Source: a virus. Taken from it: a DNA stretch of 64,000 nt. The stretch spans positions 20,064-84,063 of the IMG/VR virus record IMGVR_UViG_3300017755_003154, one strand, 5' to 3'. This document shows positions 48,301-55,286 of the stretch, in pieces. The notes beneath the pieces were generated by a model that was not told the origin of the DNA, ran no database searches, and saw only the letters and a program-made list of their open reading frames with translations. The stretch's first letter is position 1; each line of letters starts with the position of its first letter. Position numbers and translations under genes: made by a program.

Positions 48301-48432
48301 TAAACCTTCTACCTTAAGTTGATTCATGGTATTAGCAATTTGACCTTGTAATTGACCTGCAATTTCTGGAACGGCAGAACTTATTTGATCAAACTTGTTA
48401 GACACTTTATTGACAAGTGATTTAAAATTCAA
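45337..48432 (-). CDS. Baseplate hub structural protein (gp27-like position)
   Basis: 1,031 residues. The N-terminal part is helical and repetitive. The central region has FDVLEPYSMGLFYQAL, GRTVREILQTGG and AGTRLQEIIEEVL, and near residue 800 EELIIVDTFSGLYRVNQVNH precedes TVLQMTRVRAQ, the kind of strand pair found in gp27/GpD hub proteins that carry the spike. It directly precedes gp5 (one-base gap), matching a hub-spike partnership. The length is more than double T4 gp27 (391), with a Gln/Ala/Gly-rich linker near 650-700. The hub assignment is by position and C-terminal pattern, not by a decisive motif. Confidence 0.6.
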   Translation of the reverse strand: MNFKSLVNKVSNKFDQISSAVPEIAGQLQGQIANTMNQLKVEGLDDALGKIEGFTNSAKDGSLFASMHPKEFKSNLDAKPGPIGFTTKAGHLVPGESQPPWPNELENFASMNCIITLAALSHKQISDPDNTYRKTGLDNIVCQSGGGAGSKKKKTQVEIALGNNVEFFIDNLDIGANITPSLSYGTNSNATKITFDVLEPYSMGLFYQALSVAAAKAGFQDYTTACFCLQLDFKGWTVDGTQVDVPYARRLIPISLTTSQFSVNEGGSTYQVEAIAWNERALRDSVQQIKTDVAITGRTVREILQTGGKSVTGIMNNRLLEMQQADQVNVADQFVIIFPKEGASTFSPTANAETNNSATVNPMGYGPDEGFIDETQEHVTSPKILEAYWKSIGGSEEPVPENFDEYLATMSGNVKNAGRLDDMMKKYAASSFSQNEIGASKMLDSPFEGGAQPMPEPKNVVGPGGIDALVAKKQAVTAQNEQIAKDNEELKKKNEAFQAKYPIFARAGSNMKLNGEIRTYKFSAGTRLQEIIEEVLITSMYGRELAEQLKDVKDPFGYIKWYRVETDVYTVPTNSEIAKTGKVPSVYTYRIVPYYVHHSVFSAPTAASKGVPELKAQAAKEYNYIYTGKNKDILEFEIAYNKSFIYPITADRGSSTAAQTTGAAGTQTTGAPEPNYKTNAGENGLGTGEGAAKQSEIVNTNSGNAGGSGFDNSEIGIARMFNDRLMNSLVDMVKVNMTIMGDPFYLSDNGVGNYHAKETSYINMTQDGHANYANGELHINVLFRTPIDFDPDKGKYIFPEELIIVDTFSGLYRVNQVNHLINNNMYTTVLQMTRVRAQTQQAQTQNLGAFIETTKASESMNEKAVDYAKRVSDAAITTGATENLAAYKKEIELLLPGYEGLNELVSSQAQSLGLPALDAFGRIGTSLKLIQEQIGVADLGKIGAEFNNLKNAATSFAGNTLSQVNLNGSDVLGKFGTTLTDTVGNVPGLQKLANTAPTVAMQIPNNLEAVATANATKLAKLNRDLKNIGPT

Positions 48433-48433
48433 T

Positions 48434-48739
48434 TTATACTCCTAGTACGCTTCTAAGTGTAGGACCTTTTGGTAAAAATATTTTTACGCCTGCTACCATA
48501 TCAAATACAGGGTCTTTTATTGTATCCATATTTCTTTGTGCAAACACCCACCACAATTTACTGTTGCCATATAAATCATGTGCAAGTAAATCTGGTCTAT
48601 GTGTATATTGTGTTTCTATTGTATACAAAAAATCGTCGGATTCTGCTGGAACTGGACGTATTTGAAAATTTCCTAAATACTTATTATCAACAATGTCAGT
48701 ATTTGACCAAGGACTAGTTTTGTTATAAGATGCTGACAT
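48434..48739 (-). CDS. gp53: Baseplate wedge subunit gp53
   Basis: 101 residues. TQYTHRPDLLAHDLYGNSKL followed by WWVFAQRN and DPVFDMVAGVKIFLP is the conserved core of gp53-family proteins, which join neighbouring wedges during T4 baseplate assembly and have a LysM-like fold. T4 gp53 is about twice as long, so this is the minimal core form common in marine relatives. It overlaps the upstream gene by one base and is followed two bases later by the hub gene. Confidence 0.9.
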   Translation of the reverse strand: MSASYNKTSPWSNTDIVDNKYLGNFQIRPVPAESDDFLYTIETQYTHRPDLLAHDLYGNSKLWWVFAQRNMDTIKDPVFDMVAGVKIFLPKGPTLRSVLGV

Positions 48740-49596
48740 TATAAAAATCCTCTTGTGCTAATTAAGTTTCCATTTACAAAATCATTTAAACTAAATTGTT
48801 CAACATGCGCTCTGCTGTATACTGGTTGTAATGTTACAGCCATTAAACTTTGTGTCGGAACCCATGTACCTGGAGCGCCTTCTGTTTCACCTGCACCTGC
48901 ACCTGCGATATTTGTTTTCATATAATCAACATCTTGAGGTAAGTCAACGTTAAAACTTGTAACAACACAAGGAACATTTTTAAATACATATTCTCCATAA
49001 CCATTAAATTTTACAATTGGCGGTGGATTACCGGTATTAGATCCGTTGTCACCATAAAACATTTTAGTAAGTGTTCTTAAAAATGTAACAGCCGCTACCC
49101 AATATTCTGCATCGTCATTTGTTTCAATAAAAAAGTCTCCTGAAACTGTTATAGCGTCCACAGCAGAGTTCTGGTAGTTGTAAAAAGGATAATTAGTATG
49201 TACAGGTTGCATTGAACTATATGATGCACTGTGCGAAAATATTACAGACGGAGTAAACGGAAAAATCATTCGCTCGCCTGACTCAATTAAAGGACTAATC
49301 AACGTGGAATCAAGATCTCTAATTACTGGAGGAATAGAAATACTTACACGCCAATCATTATCACTGGCTTTATCAACAACTTTTGCTTCAGATGATGTCT
49401 TTGATTTAGGAACACCATCTGGTGGAAATGACTGTCCAGCAGGACCATTCATTCGATTCATAGATCCAAAATCTTCTGCATGATGAGGATGTGGAATGAT
49501 TCGTTTTGTCTTTTCTTTGATCTTACTTTGAATAGTGCCAAATTCATCATAAACATGATCAATGTGTGGGTTACGTTGAAAGCGGTTAATACTCAT
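48739..49596 (-). CDS. Tail-tube/baseplate hub protein (gp48/gp54 candidate)
   Basis: 285 residues. FPFTPSVIFSHSASYSSMQP, ITVSGDFFIETNDDAEYW, TRTLTKMF-type helix (FLRTLTKMFYGDNG) and FNGYGEYVFKNVPCVVTSF give a tube-like beta fold with one long helix, as in tail tube initiator and cap proteins. It is the promoter-proximal gene of the baseplate operon, before gp53, hub and spike, where a tube-nucleating protein belongs. The T4 counterpart cannot be fixed from sequence memory. gp48 and gp54 are the best candidates. Confidence 0.55.
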   Translation of the reverse strand: MSINRFQRNPHIDHVYDEFGTIQSKIKEKTKRIIPHPHHAEDFGSMNRMNGPAGQSFPPDGVPKSKTSSEAKVVDKASDNDWRVSISIPPVIRDLDSTLISPLIESGERMIFPFTPSVIFSHSASYSSMQPVHTNYPFYNYQNSAVDAITVSGDFFIETNDDAEYWVAAVTFLRTLTKMFYGDNGSNTGNPPPIVKFNGYGEYVFKNVPCVVTSFNVDLPQDVDYMKTNIAGAGAGETEGAPGTWVPTQSLMAVTLQPVYSRAHVEQFSLNDFVNGNLISTRGFL

Positions 49597-49623
49597 TTTT
49601 ACTCCAGTTAAACTTTATAGTAT

Positions 49624-49630
49624 TATTTAG
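49624..49630 (-). promoter_or_regulatory. Late promoter motif CTAAATA
   Basis: Minus-strand CTAAATA 28 bases upstream of ATG 49,596, in the gap shared with the divergent gp55 promoter. The same form (ACTAAATA, 28 bases before the ATG) occurs on the plus strand at 54,487-54,494. Confidence 0.6.
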
Positions 49631-49659
49631 TTGACTTTTTTAACTACGTATATTATAAT
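49631..49659 (+). promoter_or_regulatory. Sigma-70-type promoter for late sigma factor gene
   Basis: TTGACT (49,631-49,636), a 17-base spacer and TATAAT (49,654-49,659). This is a near-perfect host promoter, with ATG 49,690 and a GGAG ribosome site downstream. It abuts the divergent late motif on the other strand. Confidence 0.85.
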
Positions 49660-49689
49660 ATATGTAATACTTTAAAAACTGGAGCCCTA

Positions 49690-50520
49690 ATGAGAAAAGT
49701 AAATTACTTAAATAACAAAGATATCTTAAAAGAGATACACAAGTCCAAAAGTACATTTTGTAGTTATATGGACAACGATTATGCCGATTTTGACATAATT
49801 TTACTTGATATAGAAAAAATAAACATACGCACTATTGCCGAAGCAAAGCGAAATAAAGCAAAAAAACAGAGTCAACTAGCATTTGAGACAAGAAAAGCGG
49901 CTGGTGAAAAAATAAAACAAGCAGAATGTGAAGTAGATTACAGAAAAATTACAAAAGAAGAACTAATTTTTAGAATTATGACATTTGATCATATTCCAGA
50001 AGAACCCGGACGCAAAAAGAACCCAAAAACAGTAGCAGATACAAAAACAAAACTTAATTTTCCGCCATTTCAACATTATAAGTTTAACGATGCCGGCGAA
50101 TTAATATGTGTAGGCAAAAGTCATTGGGAAGGTGGTATGGAAAATGGTGCATTTAGTAAATCTCACGGTAAAGCAACTAATAAACTTGCTATGATGTGGA
50201 TGAAATTGTGCGATCGCTATGCAACTAGAGGAAATGTGCGTGGATATACGTATAATGACGAAATGCGTGGTCAAGCAATACTACAATTAGCACAAATAGG
50301 ACTTCAATTTGATGAATCTAAGTCACAAAACCCGTTTGCATACTATACTGCGGCTGTAACTAACAGTTTTGTTCGTGTTATTAACCTAGAAAAGCGTAAT
50401 CAGAACATTAGAGACGATATTTTAGAAATGAACAATATGAATCCAAGTTATACTCGTCAGCACCAAGGCGAATGGGAAGCATCACAGAAAAGACAAGAAG
50501 AAATTAACAATAAAAAATAA
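49690..50520 (+). CDS. gp55: Late transcription sigma factor gp55
   Basis: 276 residues. The C-terminal half holds the gp55 core: GYTYNDEMRGQAILQLAQIG, FDESKSQNPFAYYTAAVTNS, FVRVINLEKRNQ, equivalent to the sigma region-2-like segment of T4 gp55 (GYTQSWKQEMIADGIEASI, YKNPHAYITQACFNAFV). It binds host core polymerase and recognises TATAAATA-type late promoters. T4 gp55 is 185 residues. Here about 140 residues precede the core, including a Lys/Ala-rich helix. The C-terminus ends in charged residues and shows no hydrophobic sliding-clamp-binding tail like that of T4 gp55. It has its own early promoter. Confidence 0.9.
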   Translation: MRKVNYLNNKDILKEIHKSKSTFCSYMDNDYADFDIILLDIEKINIRTIAEAKRNKAKKQSQLAFETRKAAGEKIKQAECEVDYRKITKEELIFRIMTFDHIPEEPGRKKNPKTVADTKTKLNFPPFQHYKFNDAGELICVGKSHWEGGMENGAFSKSHGKATNKLAMMWMKLCDRYATRGNVRGYTYNDEMRGQAILQLAQIGLQFDESKSQNPFAYYTAAVTNSFVRVINLEKRNQNIRDDILEMNNMNPSYTRQHQGEWEASQKRQEEINNKK

Positions 50521-50524
50521 TCAC

Positions 50525-50553
50525 TTGACAACGTTAGGTTTTTAAAGTATAAT
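50525..50553 (+). promoter_or_regulatory. Perfect sigma-70 promoter for gp47-gp46
   Basis: TTGACA (50,525-50,530), 17-base spacer, TATAAT (50,548-50,553): the full consensus. An AAGGAG ribosome site (50,564-50,569) and the GTG start at 50,579 follow, so the leader is very short. Confidence 0.9.
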
Positions 50554-50578
50554 AATATAGATTAAGGAGTGATTATAA

Positions 50579-51589
50579 GTGTTCAAGAAAGCGGCGGTCT
50601 TTACTGATATTCATCTTGGCCTAAAAGGCAATAGTAAAGTACATAACGATGATTGTGAACGTTTCGTAGATTGGTATATTGCACAAGCAAAAGCCAATGG
50701 ATGCGAAACAGGAATATTTTGTGGCGACTGGCATCATAATAGAAACAGTCTTAACCTTACAACCATGGATGCAACAATACGTTGTATGGAAAAATTAGGT
50801 AGTTCATTTGAAAAGTTTTACTTTTTTGATGGTAACCACGATTTATATTACAAAGACAAACGTGATGTAAACTCGACTGCGTTTGCTACATACATTCCAG
50901 GTATTACATTTATTGATGAAATACACATTGAAGAAGATGTTGCTCTTGTTCCATGGCTTGTTGGTGATGAATGGCGTAAAATTAAAGATATAAAAACCAA
51001 ATATATGTTTGGTCATTTTGAATTGCCATCATTCTATATGAATGCAATGGTACAAATGCCCGACCACGGTGAACTAAAAGCAGAACACTTTGAACATCAA
51101 GAATATGTGTTCAGTGGTCACTTCCATAAAAGACAAAAACAAGGCAAAGTACATTACTTAGGTAATGCATTTCCTCACAACTATGCAGATGCATGGGATG
51201 ATGCAAGAGGAATGATGATACTTGATAGAGAAAATAACAAAGAGCCTGAATATCTAAACTGGGATGACTGTCCTAAGTATAGAACAACTACACTTAGTAA
51301 ACTTCTTGATCCTAATCAAGACATTATTAAAAGTAATATGTATTTGCGTGTTACTATTGATGTTCCGATTAGTTATGAAGAAGCACAATTTATAAAAGAA
51401 ACATATATTACACAATATAAGTGTAGAGAAATTACACTGATCCCGCAAAAGCAAGTCGAGGAAATAAGTACCGACTTAGATATTTCAACCTTTGAAAGTG
51501 TCGATGAAATTGTATCAAAAGAAATTACAGCAATTGATTCAGATAACTTCAATAAAAAAATGCTATTGGACATCTATAACGAACTATGA
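50579..51589 (+). CDS. gp47: Recombination endonuclease subunit gp47 (Mre11/SbcD-like)
   Basis: 336 residues, start GTG with AAGGAG nine bases upstream. The metallophosphoesterase motifs appear in order: TDIHLG near residue 9, GDWHHNR, DGNHDLYY near 83, FGHFELP and SGHFHKRQ. These are the metal ligands of Mre11/SbcD nucleases. T4 gp47 has 339 residues. With gp46 it resects DNA ends for recombination-dependent replication and degrades host DNA. The stop overlaps the gp46 start by four bases. Cytoplasmic. Confidence 0.95.
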   Translation: MFKKAAVFTDIHLGLKGNSKVHNDDCERFVDWYIAQAKANGCETGIFCGDWHHNRNSLNLTTMDATIRCMEKLGSSFEKFYFFDGNHDLYYKDKRDVNSTAFATYIPGITFIDEIHIEEDVALVPWLVGDEWRKIKDIKTKYMFGHFELPSFYMNAMVQMPDHGELKAEHFEHQEYVFSGHFHKRQKQGKVHYLGNAFPHNYADAWDDARGMMILDRENNKEPEYLNWDDCPKYRTTTLSKLLDPNQDIIKSNMYLRVTIDVPISYEEAQFIKETYITQYKCREITLIPQKQVEEISTDLDISTFESVDEIVSKEITAIDSDNFNKKMLLDIYNEL

Positions 51590-53358
51590 TACGTATTAAG
51601 GACCTAACCGTAAAAAACTTTATGAGTGTGGGTAACCAGACTCAGGCTGTTGACTTTAACAAAGAACAATTAACCCTTGTGCTAGGTGAAAACTTAGATC
51701 AAGGCGGCGATGATAACGGATCGCGTAACGGAACAGGTAAGACCACCATCATCAACGCATTAAGTTATGCGTTGTATGGGGTGGCACTAACAAACATTAA
51801 ACGTAACAACCTTATTAATAAAACTAATAGCAAAGGAATGTTAGTTTCACTTGAATTTGAGAAAGATGGCATAGATTATAGGATTGAAAGAGGACGCTCT
51901 CCAAATATTCTTAAATTTTATATTAATAATCAAGAACAAGAAATGTTAGACGAGTCGCAAGGCGATAGTCGTAAAACACAAGCAGACATTAATGACTTGT
52001 TAGGTATGAGTCATGATATGTTCAAGCATGTTGTTGCACTAAACACATATACAGAACCGTTTTTAAGTATGCGACAAAACGATCAACGTGCTATTATTGA
52101 GCAGTTGTTAGGTATTACTATCCTAAGTGAAAAGGCAGACAAACTAAAAGAAGGTGTAAGACAAACTAAAGAAACTATTACACAAGAAACTTTAAAAATT
52201 GAAGCAATACAAACTTCAAATAGTAAAATAGAAGATACTATTACAAACCTGCAAGGTACGCAACGTGCTTGGCTTGCTAAAAAGCAACAAGACGTAGATA
52301 AGTTAACTAGTGCAATCGACGAATTAGAACACTTAGACGTTAATGCTGAACTAGATGCACATGAAAAATTACAAAACTGGAATGAACACAACAATGCTAT
52401 TTTGGCTCTTAAAAAAGAATTAAGCACACTAGAGCCTGCATTAGTACGTGCTGAGAGTTCTGTAGAAAAAGCAACTAAAGACATTTCAAATCTTGAAGAT
52501 GCAACATGTTATACTTGTGGACAAGAACTACATGCAGACAAAAAAGTAGAATTACAAGCACGTAAAGAAAAAGAATTAGACGAAGCAATTGACTATCGAT
52601 CAGAAATTTCTAAAAAAGTCGATGACGTTACAAAAGGTCTTCAAGAAATTGGTGATATAAATGGCAAGCCAACTACGTACTATGAAACAGCAAAAGAAGC
52701 ATATGAACATAGACAAAACGTTGATAGTTTAAAGACTGCCCTTGAAAATAAAAAGAACGAAGTTGATCCATATCAAACACAAATTGATGAATTGAATAGC
52801 ACAGCAATGCAAGAAGTTGATTGGACTGCAATTAATGAATTAACAAGTTTCAAAGACCATCAAGAGTTTTTATTAAAACTGTTAACAAATAAAGATTCAT
52901 TTATTCGTAAGAAGATTATTGATCAAAACTTAGCATACTTAAACAACAGACTTACATATTACTTGGATAAACTAGGATTGCCGCATCAAGTTGTGTTTAT
53001 GAATGACTTGAATGTAGAAATTACACAGTTAGGTCAAGACTTAGACTTTGATAACTTGTCAAGAGGTGAGCGTAATAGACTTATACTTGGTATGAGTTTT
53101 GCATTTAGAGATGTTTGGGAAAGTTTATATCAGAATATCAATCTATTGTTTATTGACGAGTTGATTGATAGTGGTATGGACACCGCAGGTGTTGAAGGTT
53201 CGCTGGCTGTACTTAAGAAGATGGGTAGAGAACGTCATAAAAATGTATTCCTTATTTCGCACAAAGATGAATTAATTGGAAGAGTTAATCATTTAATGAA
53301 AGTTGTTAAAGAAAATGGATTTACTTCTTATGAAAATGACATAGAGATAGTGGATTAA
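51586..53358 (+). CDS. gp46: Recombination endonuclease subunit gp46 (Rad50/SbcC-like)
   Basis: 590 residues. Walker A NGTGKTTI near residue 52, a coiled-coil pair interrupted by the zinc-hook CYTCG near residue 307, ABC signature LSRGERNRL near 490, and Walker B LLFIDELIDSG near 521. This is the complete Rad50/SbcC architecture, similar in length to T4 gp46 (560). The ATPase powers end resection with gp47. Translationally coupled to gp47 (ATGA) and to the small gene downstream (TAATG). Confidence 0.95.
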   Translation: MIRIKDLTVKNFMSVGNQTQAVDFNKEQLTLVLGENLDQGGDDNGSRNGTGKTTIINALSYALYGVALTNIKRNNLINKTNSKGMLVSLEFEKDGIDYRIERGRSPNILKFYINNQEQEMLDESQGDSRKTQADINDLLGMSHDMFKHVVALNTYTEPFLSMRQNDQRAIIEQLLGITILSEKADKLKEGVRQTKETITQETLKIEAIQTSNSKIEDTITNLQGTQRAWLAKKQQDVDKLTSAIDELEHLDVNAELDAHEKLQNWNEHNNAILALKKELSTLEPALVRAESSVEKATKDISNLEDATCYTCGQELHADKKVELQARKEKELDEAIDYRSEISKKVDDVTKGLQEIGDINGKPTTYYETAKEAYEHRQNVDSLKTALENKKNEVDPYQTQIDELNSTAMQEVDWTAINELTSFKDHQEFLLKLLTNKDSFIRKKIIDQNLAYLNNRLTYYLDKLGLPHQVVFMNDLNVEITQLGQDLDFDNLSRGERNRLILGMSFAFRDVWESLYQNINLLFIDELIDSGMDTAGVEGSLAVLKKMGRERHKNVFLISHKDELIGRVNHLMKVVKENGFTSYENDIEIVD

Positions 53359-53555
53359 TGACTGACGACACACACGATCTATTAACAAAAGCATATATGG
53401 AGTATTTCAAAGCAAATGAAACATTTGAAGACCGTGTTTCTTACAGGACCCACAGAGCAAGTCGAAAATGGCTTAGAGAAATACGTAAATTAAGTAAAAT
53501 ACGTATGGATGAGATCAACGACAAGTTCAAAACCAAGATCGAGGCAGACAAATAG
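53358..53555 (+). CDS. Small basic hypothetical protein after gp46
   Basis: 65 residues, highly charged and helical, with a run of Arg/Lys (YRTHRASRKWLREIRKLSKI) that would suit binding nucleic acid or the recombination proteins. The start overlaps the gp46 stop as TAATG. I recall small ORFs at this place in marine T4-like phages but no defined function. Confidence 0.7.
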   Translation: MTDDTHDLLTKAYMEYFKANETFEDRVSYRTHRASRKWLREIRKLSKIRMDEINDKFKTKIEADK

Positions 53556-53576
53556 ACGGTATAGGTATATAAGTTC

Positions 53577-54026
53577 ATGCAGTGGACTTATGGCGGAAAA
53601 AAGATAGACGAAATACCAGACGAATACGAAGGATTTGTTTATCTTATTACTAATACCACTACAGGTCAAAAATACATAGGCAAAAAACTAGCAAAATTTA
53701 AAACTACTAAGCCACCATTAAAAGGCAAAAAAAATAAAAGGCGTGGAACTAAAGAAAGCGATTGGAAAGACTACTGGGGATCCAGTGATAGACTAAACGC
53801 AGATGTTGCACAACTAGGCGCAGACAAATTTACAAGAGAAATACTATACCTATGTAAAGGTAGGGGCGAAATGTCCTACATAGAGGCAAGAGAACAGTTT
53901 GATAGGCGTGTACTTGAAACTGATGAATACTATAATGGTATCATTAATGTTAGAGTAGGCGGATCAGACAAACTCAAAAAGGCATTGCTAGAACAAAATA
54001 TCCAGGCAAAACAATCTAACACCTAA
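53577..54026 (+). CDS. GIY-YIG nuclease-like protein
   Basis: 149 residues. EGFVYLITNTTTGQKYIGKK near residues 19-38 is the GIY-YIG variant FVYLI...KYIG, the catalytic strand pair of this nuclease family. A Lys-rich segment (PLKGKKNKRRGTKESDWKDY) and WGSSDRLNADV follow, with EARE further on as a candidate acidic metal ligand (AREQ). Proteins of this shape occur as free-standing endonucleases in T4-like phages, some of them mobile (Seg-type). No interrupted gene or intron boundary is obvious next to it, although a structured non-coding region begins directly after the stop. Confidence 0.75.
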   Translation: MQWTYGGKKIDEIPDEYEGFVYLITNTTTGQKYIGKKLAKFKTTKPPLKGKKNKRRGTKESDWKDYWGSSDRLNADVAQLGADKFTREILYLCKGRGEMSYIEAREQFDRRVLETDEYYNGIINVRVGGSDKLKKALLEQNIQAKQSNT

Positions 54027-54030
54027 GGTT

Positions 54031-54350
54031 AGCGGGCCAGTTTATAATACCGCTGAGTAAAAGGCATCCGTAAAGGAGCACTCGTACACGTTGAGCCGCG
54101 TCCGGTAGTAGGGCGGCAGGATTAGCGTAGATTGACTGTTAGCAATCGAAGAACACAACACAGTTCATAAAAACTCTTTAGCAATAGGAACGAAGCGAGA
54201 GGTAGCGTAAGCGATGTCGACGTAGGTTGGGAAAGGTCAGAGCCCATTGAACTAAGTGTATAAACAAATAACCTACTTCCAAGTCTCGGCTGTGGCGAAC
54301 TCACATGAAGTCAAGATTAGATGGAACCAGCGATTAGGTTCCGTCTGACT
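54031..54350 (+). ncRNA. Candidate structured RNA, unknown family
   Basis: The stretch 54,027-54,521 has no credible gene. Its 5' 320 bases are clearly GC-richer than the genome and packed with possible stems: AGCGG/CCGCT (54,031-54,054), GCCGC/GCGGC (54,095-54,117), GATTG/CAATC (54,130-54,147), a 7-pair GTAGGTT/AACCTAC (54,222-54,276), and a 10-pair AGATGGAACC/GGTTCCGTCT hairpin (54,319-54,346) extended by AGTC/GACT across a six-base bulge. I found no tRNA T-loop, tmRNA tag or ends, RNase P signature or group I intron core. Strand is taken from the flanking genes and the downstream hairpin. Confidence 0.5.
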
Positions 54351-54374
54351 GAAACAATCTACATGAAGCAATTA

Positions 54375-54403
54375 CAATATTACTTCGTAATATTGCTTTA
54401 ATT
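54375..54403 (+). terminator. Hairpin, possible terminator after the structured RNA
   Basis: CAATATTAC (54,375-54,383) and GTAATATTG (54,387-54,395) form a perfect nine-pair stem with a TTC loop, followed by CTTTAATT. It is AT-rich and its T-tract is weak, so it may be a terminator or an RNA 3'-end stabiliser. Confidence 0.4.
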
Positions 54404-54466
54404 CATATTCATTTACTTCTATCATACAAAAAACGAAGTGTTTAGTTTGAGCGTTAAGCGAAAACT

Positions 54467-54494
54467 TATATCTACGGAGTAGATATACTAAATA
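54467..54494 (+). promoter_or_regulatory. Late promoter ACTAAATA with upstream TATATCTACG
   Basis: ACTAAATA (54,487-54,494) is 28 bases before ATG 54,522. Exactly 10 bases before it is TATATCTACG (54,467-54,476), the same word at the same spacing as at 63,637. Here the word is also one arm of a nine-pair palindrome TATATCTAC/GTAGATATA (54,467-54,487). Confidence 0.65.
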
Positions 54495-54521
54495 CAAGTA
54501 ACTACTTTAAGGACAATTAAG

Positions 54522-55286
54522 ATGAATATTCACGAAATAATTTTAGAAGATAGTCGTATTGATGAGAAACCCACAAGTTCAATAGGCAATTTCGCTAAAA
54601 AAATGGCTAGTAAAGTTACAACTGGTGGTGTAAGTGCTAGATTAGGCGGAAGTGCTGAAATGGGTTCTAAAGCAAACGAAATTTATAAAGATCTTGCTAG
54701 ATGGCAAGGTATCAACGGTAAAAACGATAAAAACATGACTGCACAGGATTTAGCGGCATTCATGAAGCAACACAAGTTAAACGCAGGCGGAATAGATTTA
54801 CCTGATGGTGTATTAGGTAAAAAAACAATCGATGCAGTACTAAAGAAAGCAAGTGCAAATGCACTTACAGGCGGAAACGCGGCGGCTTCAACTAAAGCCC
54901 CAGCAGGAGCACCTGCTAGTGGCGGTGGTGTTGGAGGAGCGTTAGGTGCTATGGCTAAAGGTGCAGGCGTAAAAACTCCAAATGTTAAACCAAGCACTGG
55001 TAGCGGTGCAGGTGGTGCAGGCGGTAGTGGAGGCGGAGCAGGTGGCGCAGGTGGTGCAGGAGCACCAGGACCGGCAGGAGCCCCAGGTGCGGCAGGAGCA
55101 GACGGAAAAGATGGAAAAGATGGAGCAAGTGCAAGTCCTAGCACAAGCAAACCAGCAGGTACACCAACTGCAAAAGATCCTAAAGTAACACCGTTAAAAA
55201 ATAAAGGTGGTATTTCACCAGAAATACAAACAATGATTGACAAATTGACGCCAACTGAGAAAAAAGCATTGGCAGGAGCAATATAA
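54522..55286 (+). CDS. Gly/Ala-rich protein with collagen-like segment
   Basis: 254 residues, RBS AAGGA. The first ~120 residues are a globular helical domain (IYKDLARWQGINGKNDKNMT, DGVLGKKTIDAVLKKA, reminiscent of a peptidoglycan-binding-like small domain). Residues about 125-225 are low complexity, with GGAGGAGG runs and collagen-type triplets (GAPGPAGAPGAAGADGKDG). It ends in a short helix. Late promoter upstream and TAATG coupling to the next gene suggest a virion component made late. I do not recognise the family. Collagen-like stretches in phages usually form trimeric stalks. Confidence 0.65.
   Translation: MNIHEIILEDSRIDEKPTSSIGNFAKKMASKVTTGGVSARLGGSAEMGSKANEIYKDLARWQGINGKNDKNMTAQDLAAFMKQHKLNAGGIDLPDGVLGKKTIDAVLKKASANALTGGNAAASTKAPAGAPASGGGVGGALGAMAKGAGVKTPNVKPSTGSGAGGAGGSGGGAGGAGGAGAPGPAGAPGAAGADGKDGKDGASASPSTSKPAGTPTAKDPKVTPLKNKGGISPEIQTMIDKLTPTEKKALAGAI

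Noticed and set aside
54043-54048. TATAAT at the start of the structured non-coding region as a promoter
   Set aside because: The hexamer 17 bases upstream is CACCTA, far from TTGACA, and the TATAAT lies in the loop of a possible hairpin.
54122-54304. 60-codon minus-strand open frame in the non-coding region
   Set aside because: Short, no ribosome site, and it covers several of the proposed RNA stems.
54027-54521. tRNA, tmRNA, RNase P RNA or group I intron
   Set aside because: No T-loop or acceptor pairing, no tag reading frame or conserved tmRNA ends, no RNase P core words, and no split gene or clear P7 core. Kept as an unclassified RNA candidate.
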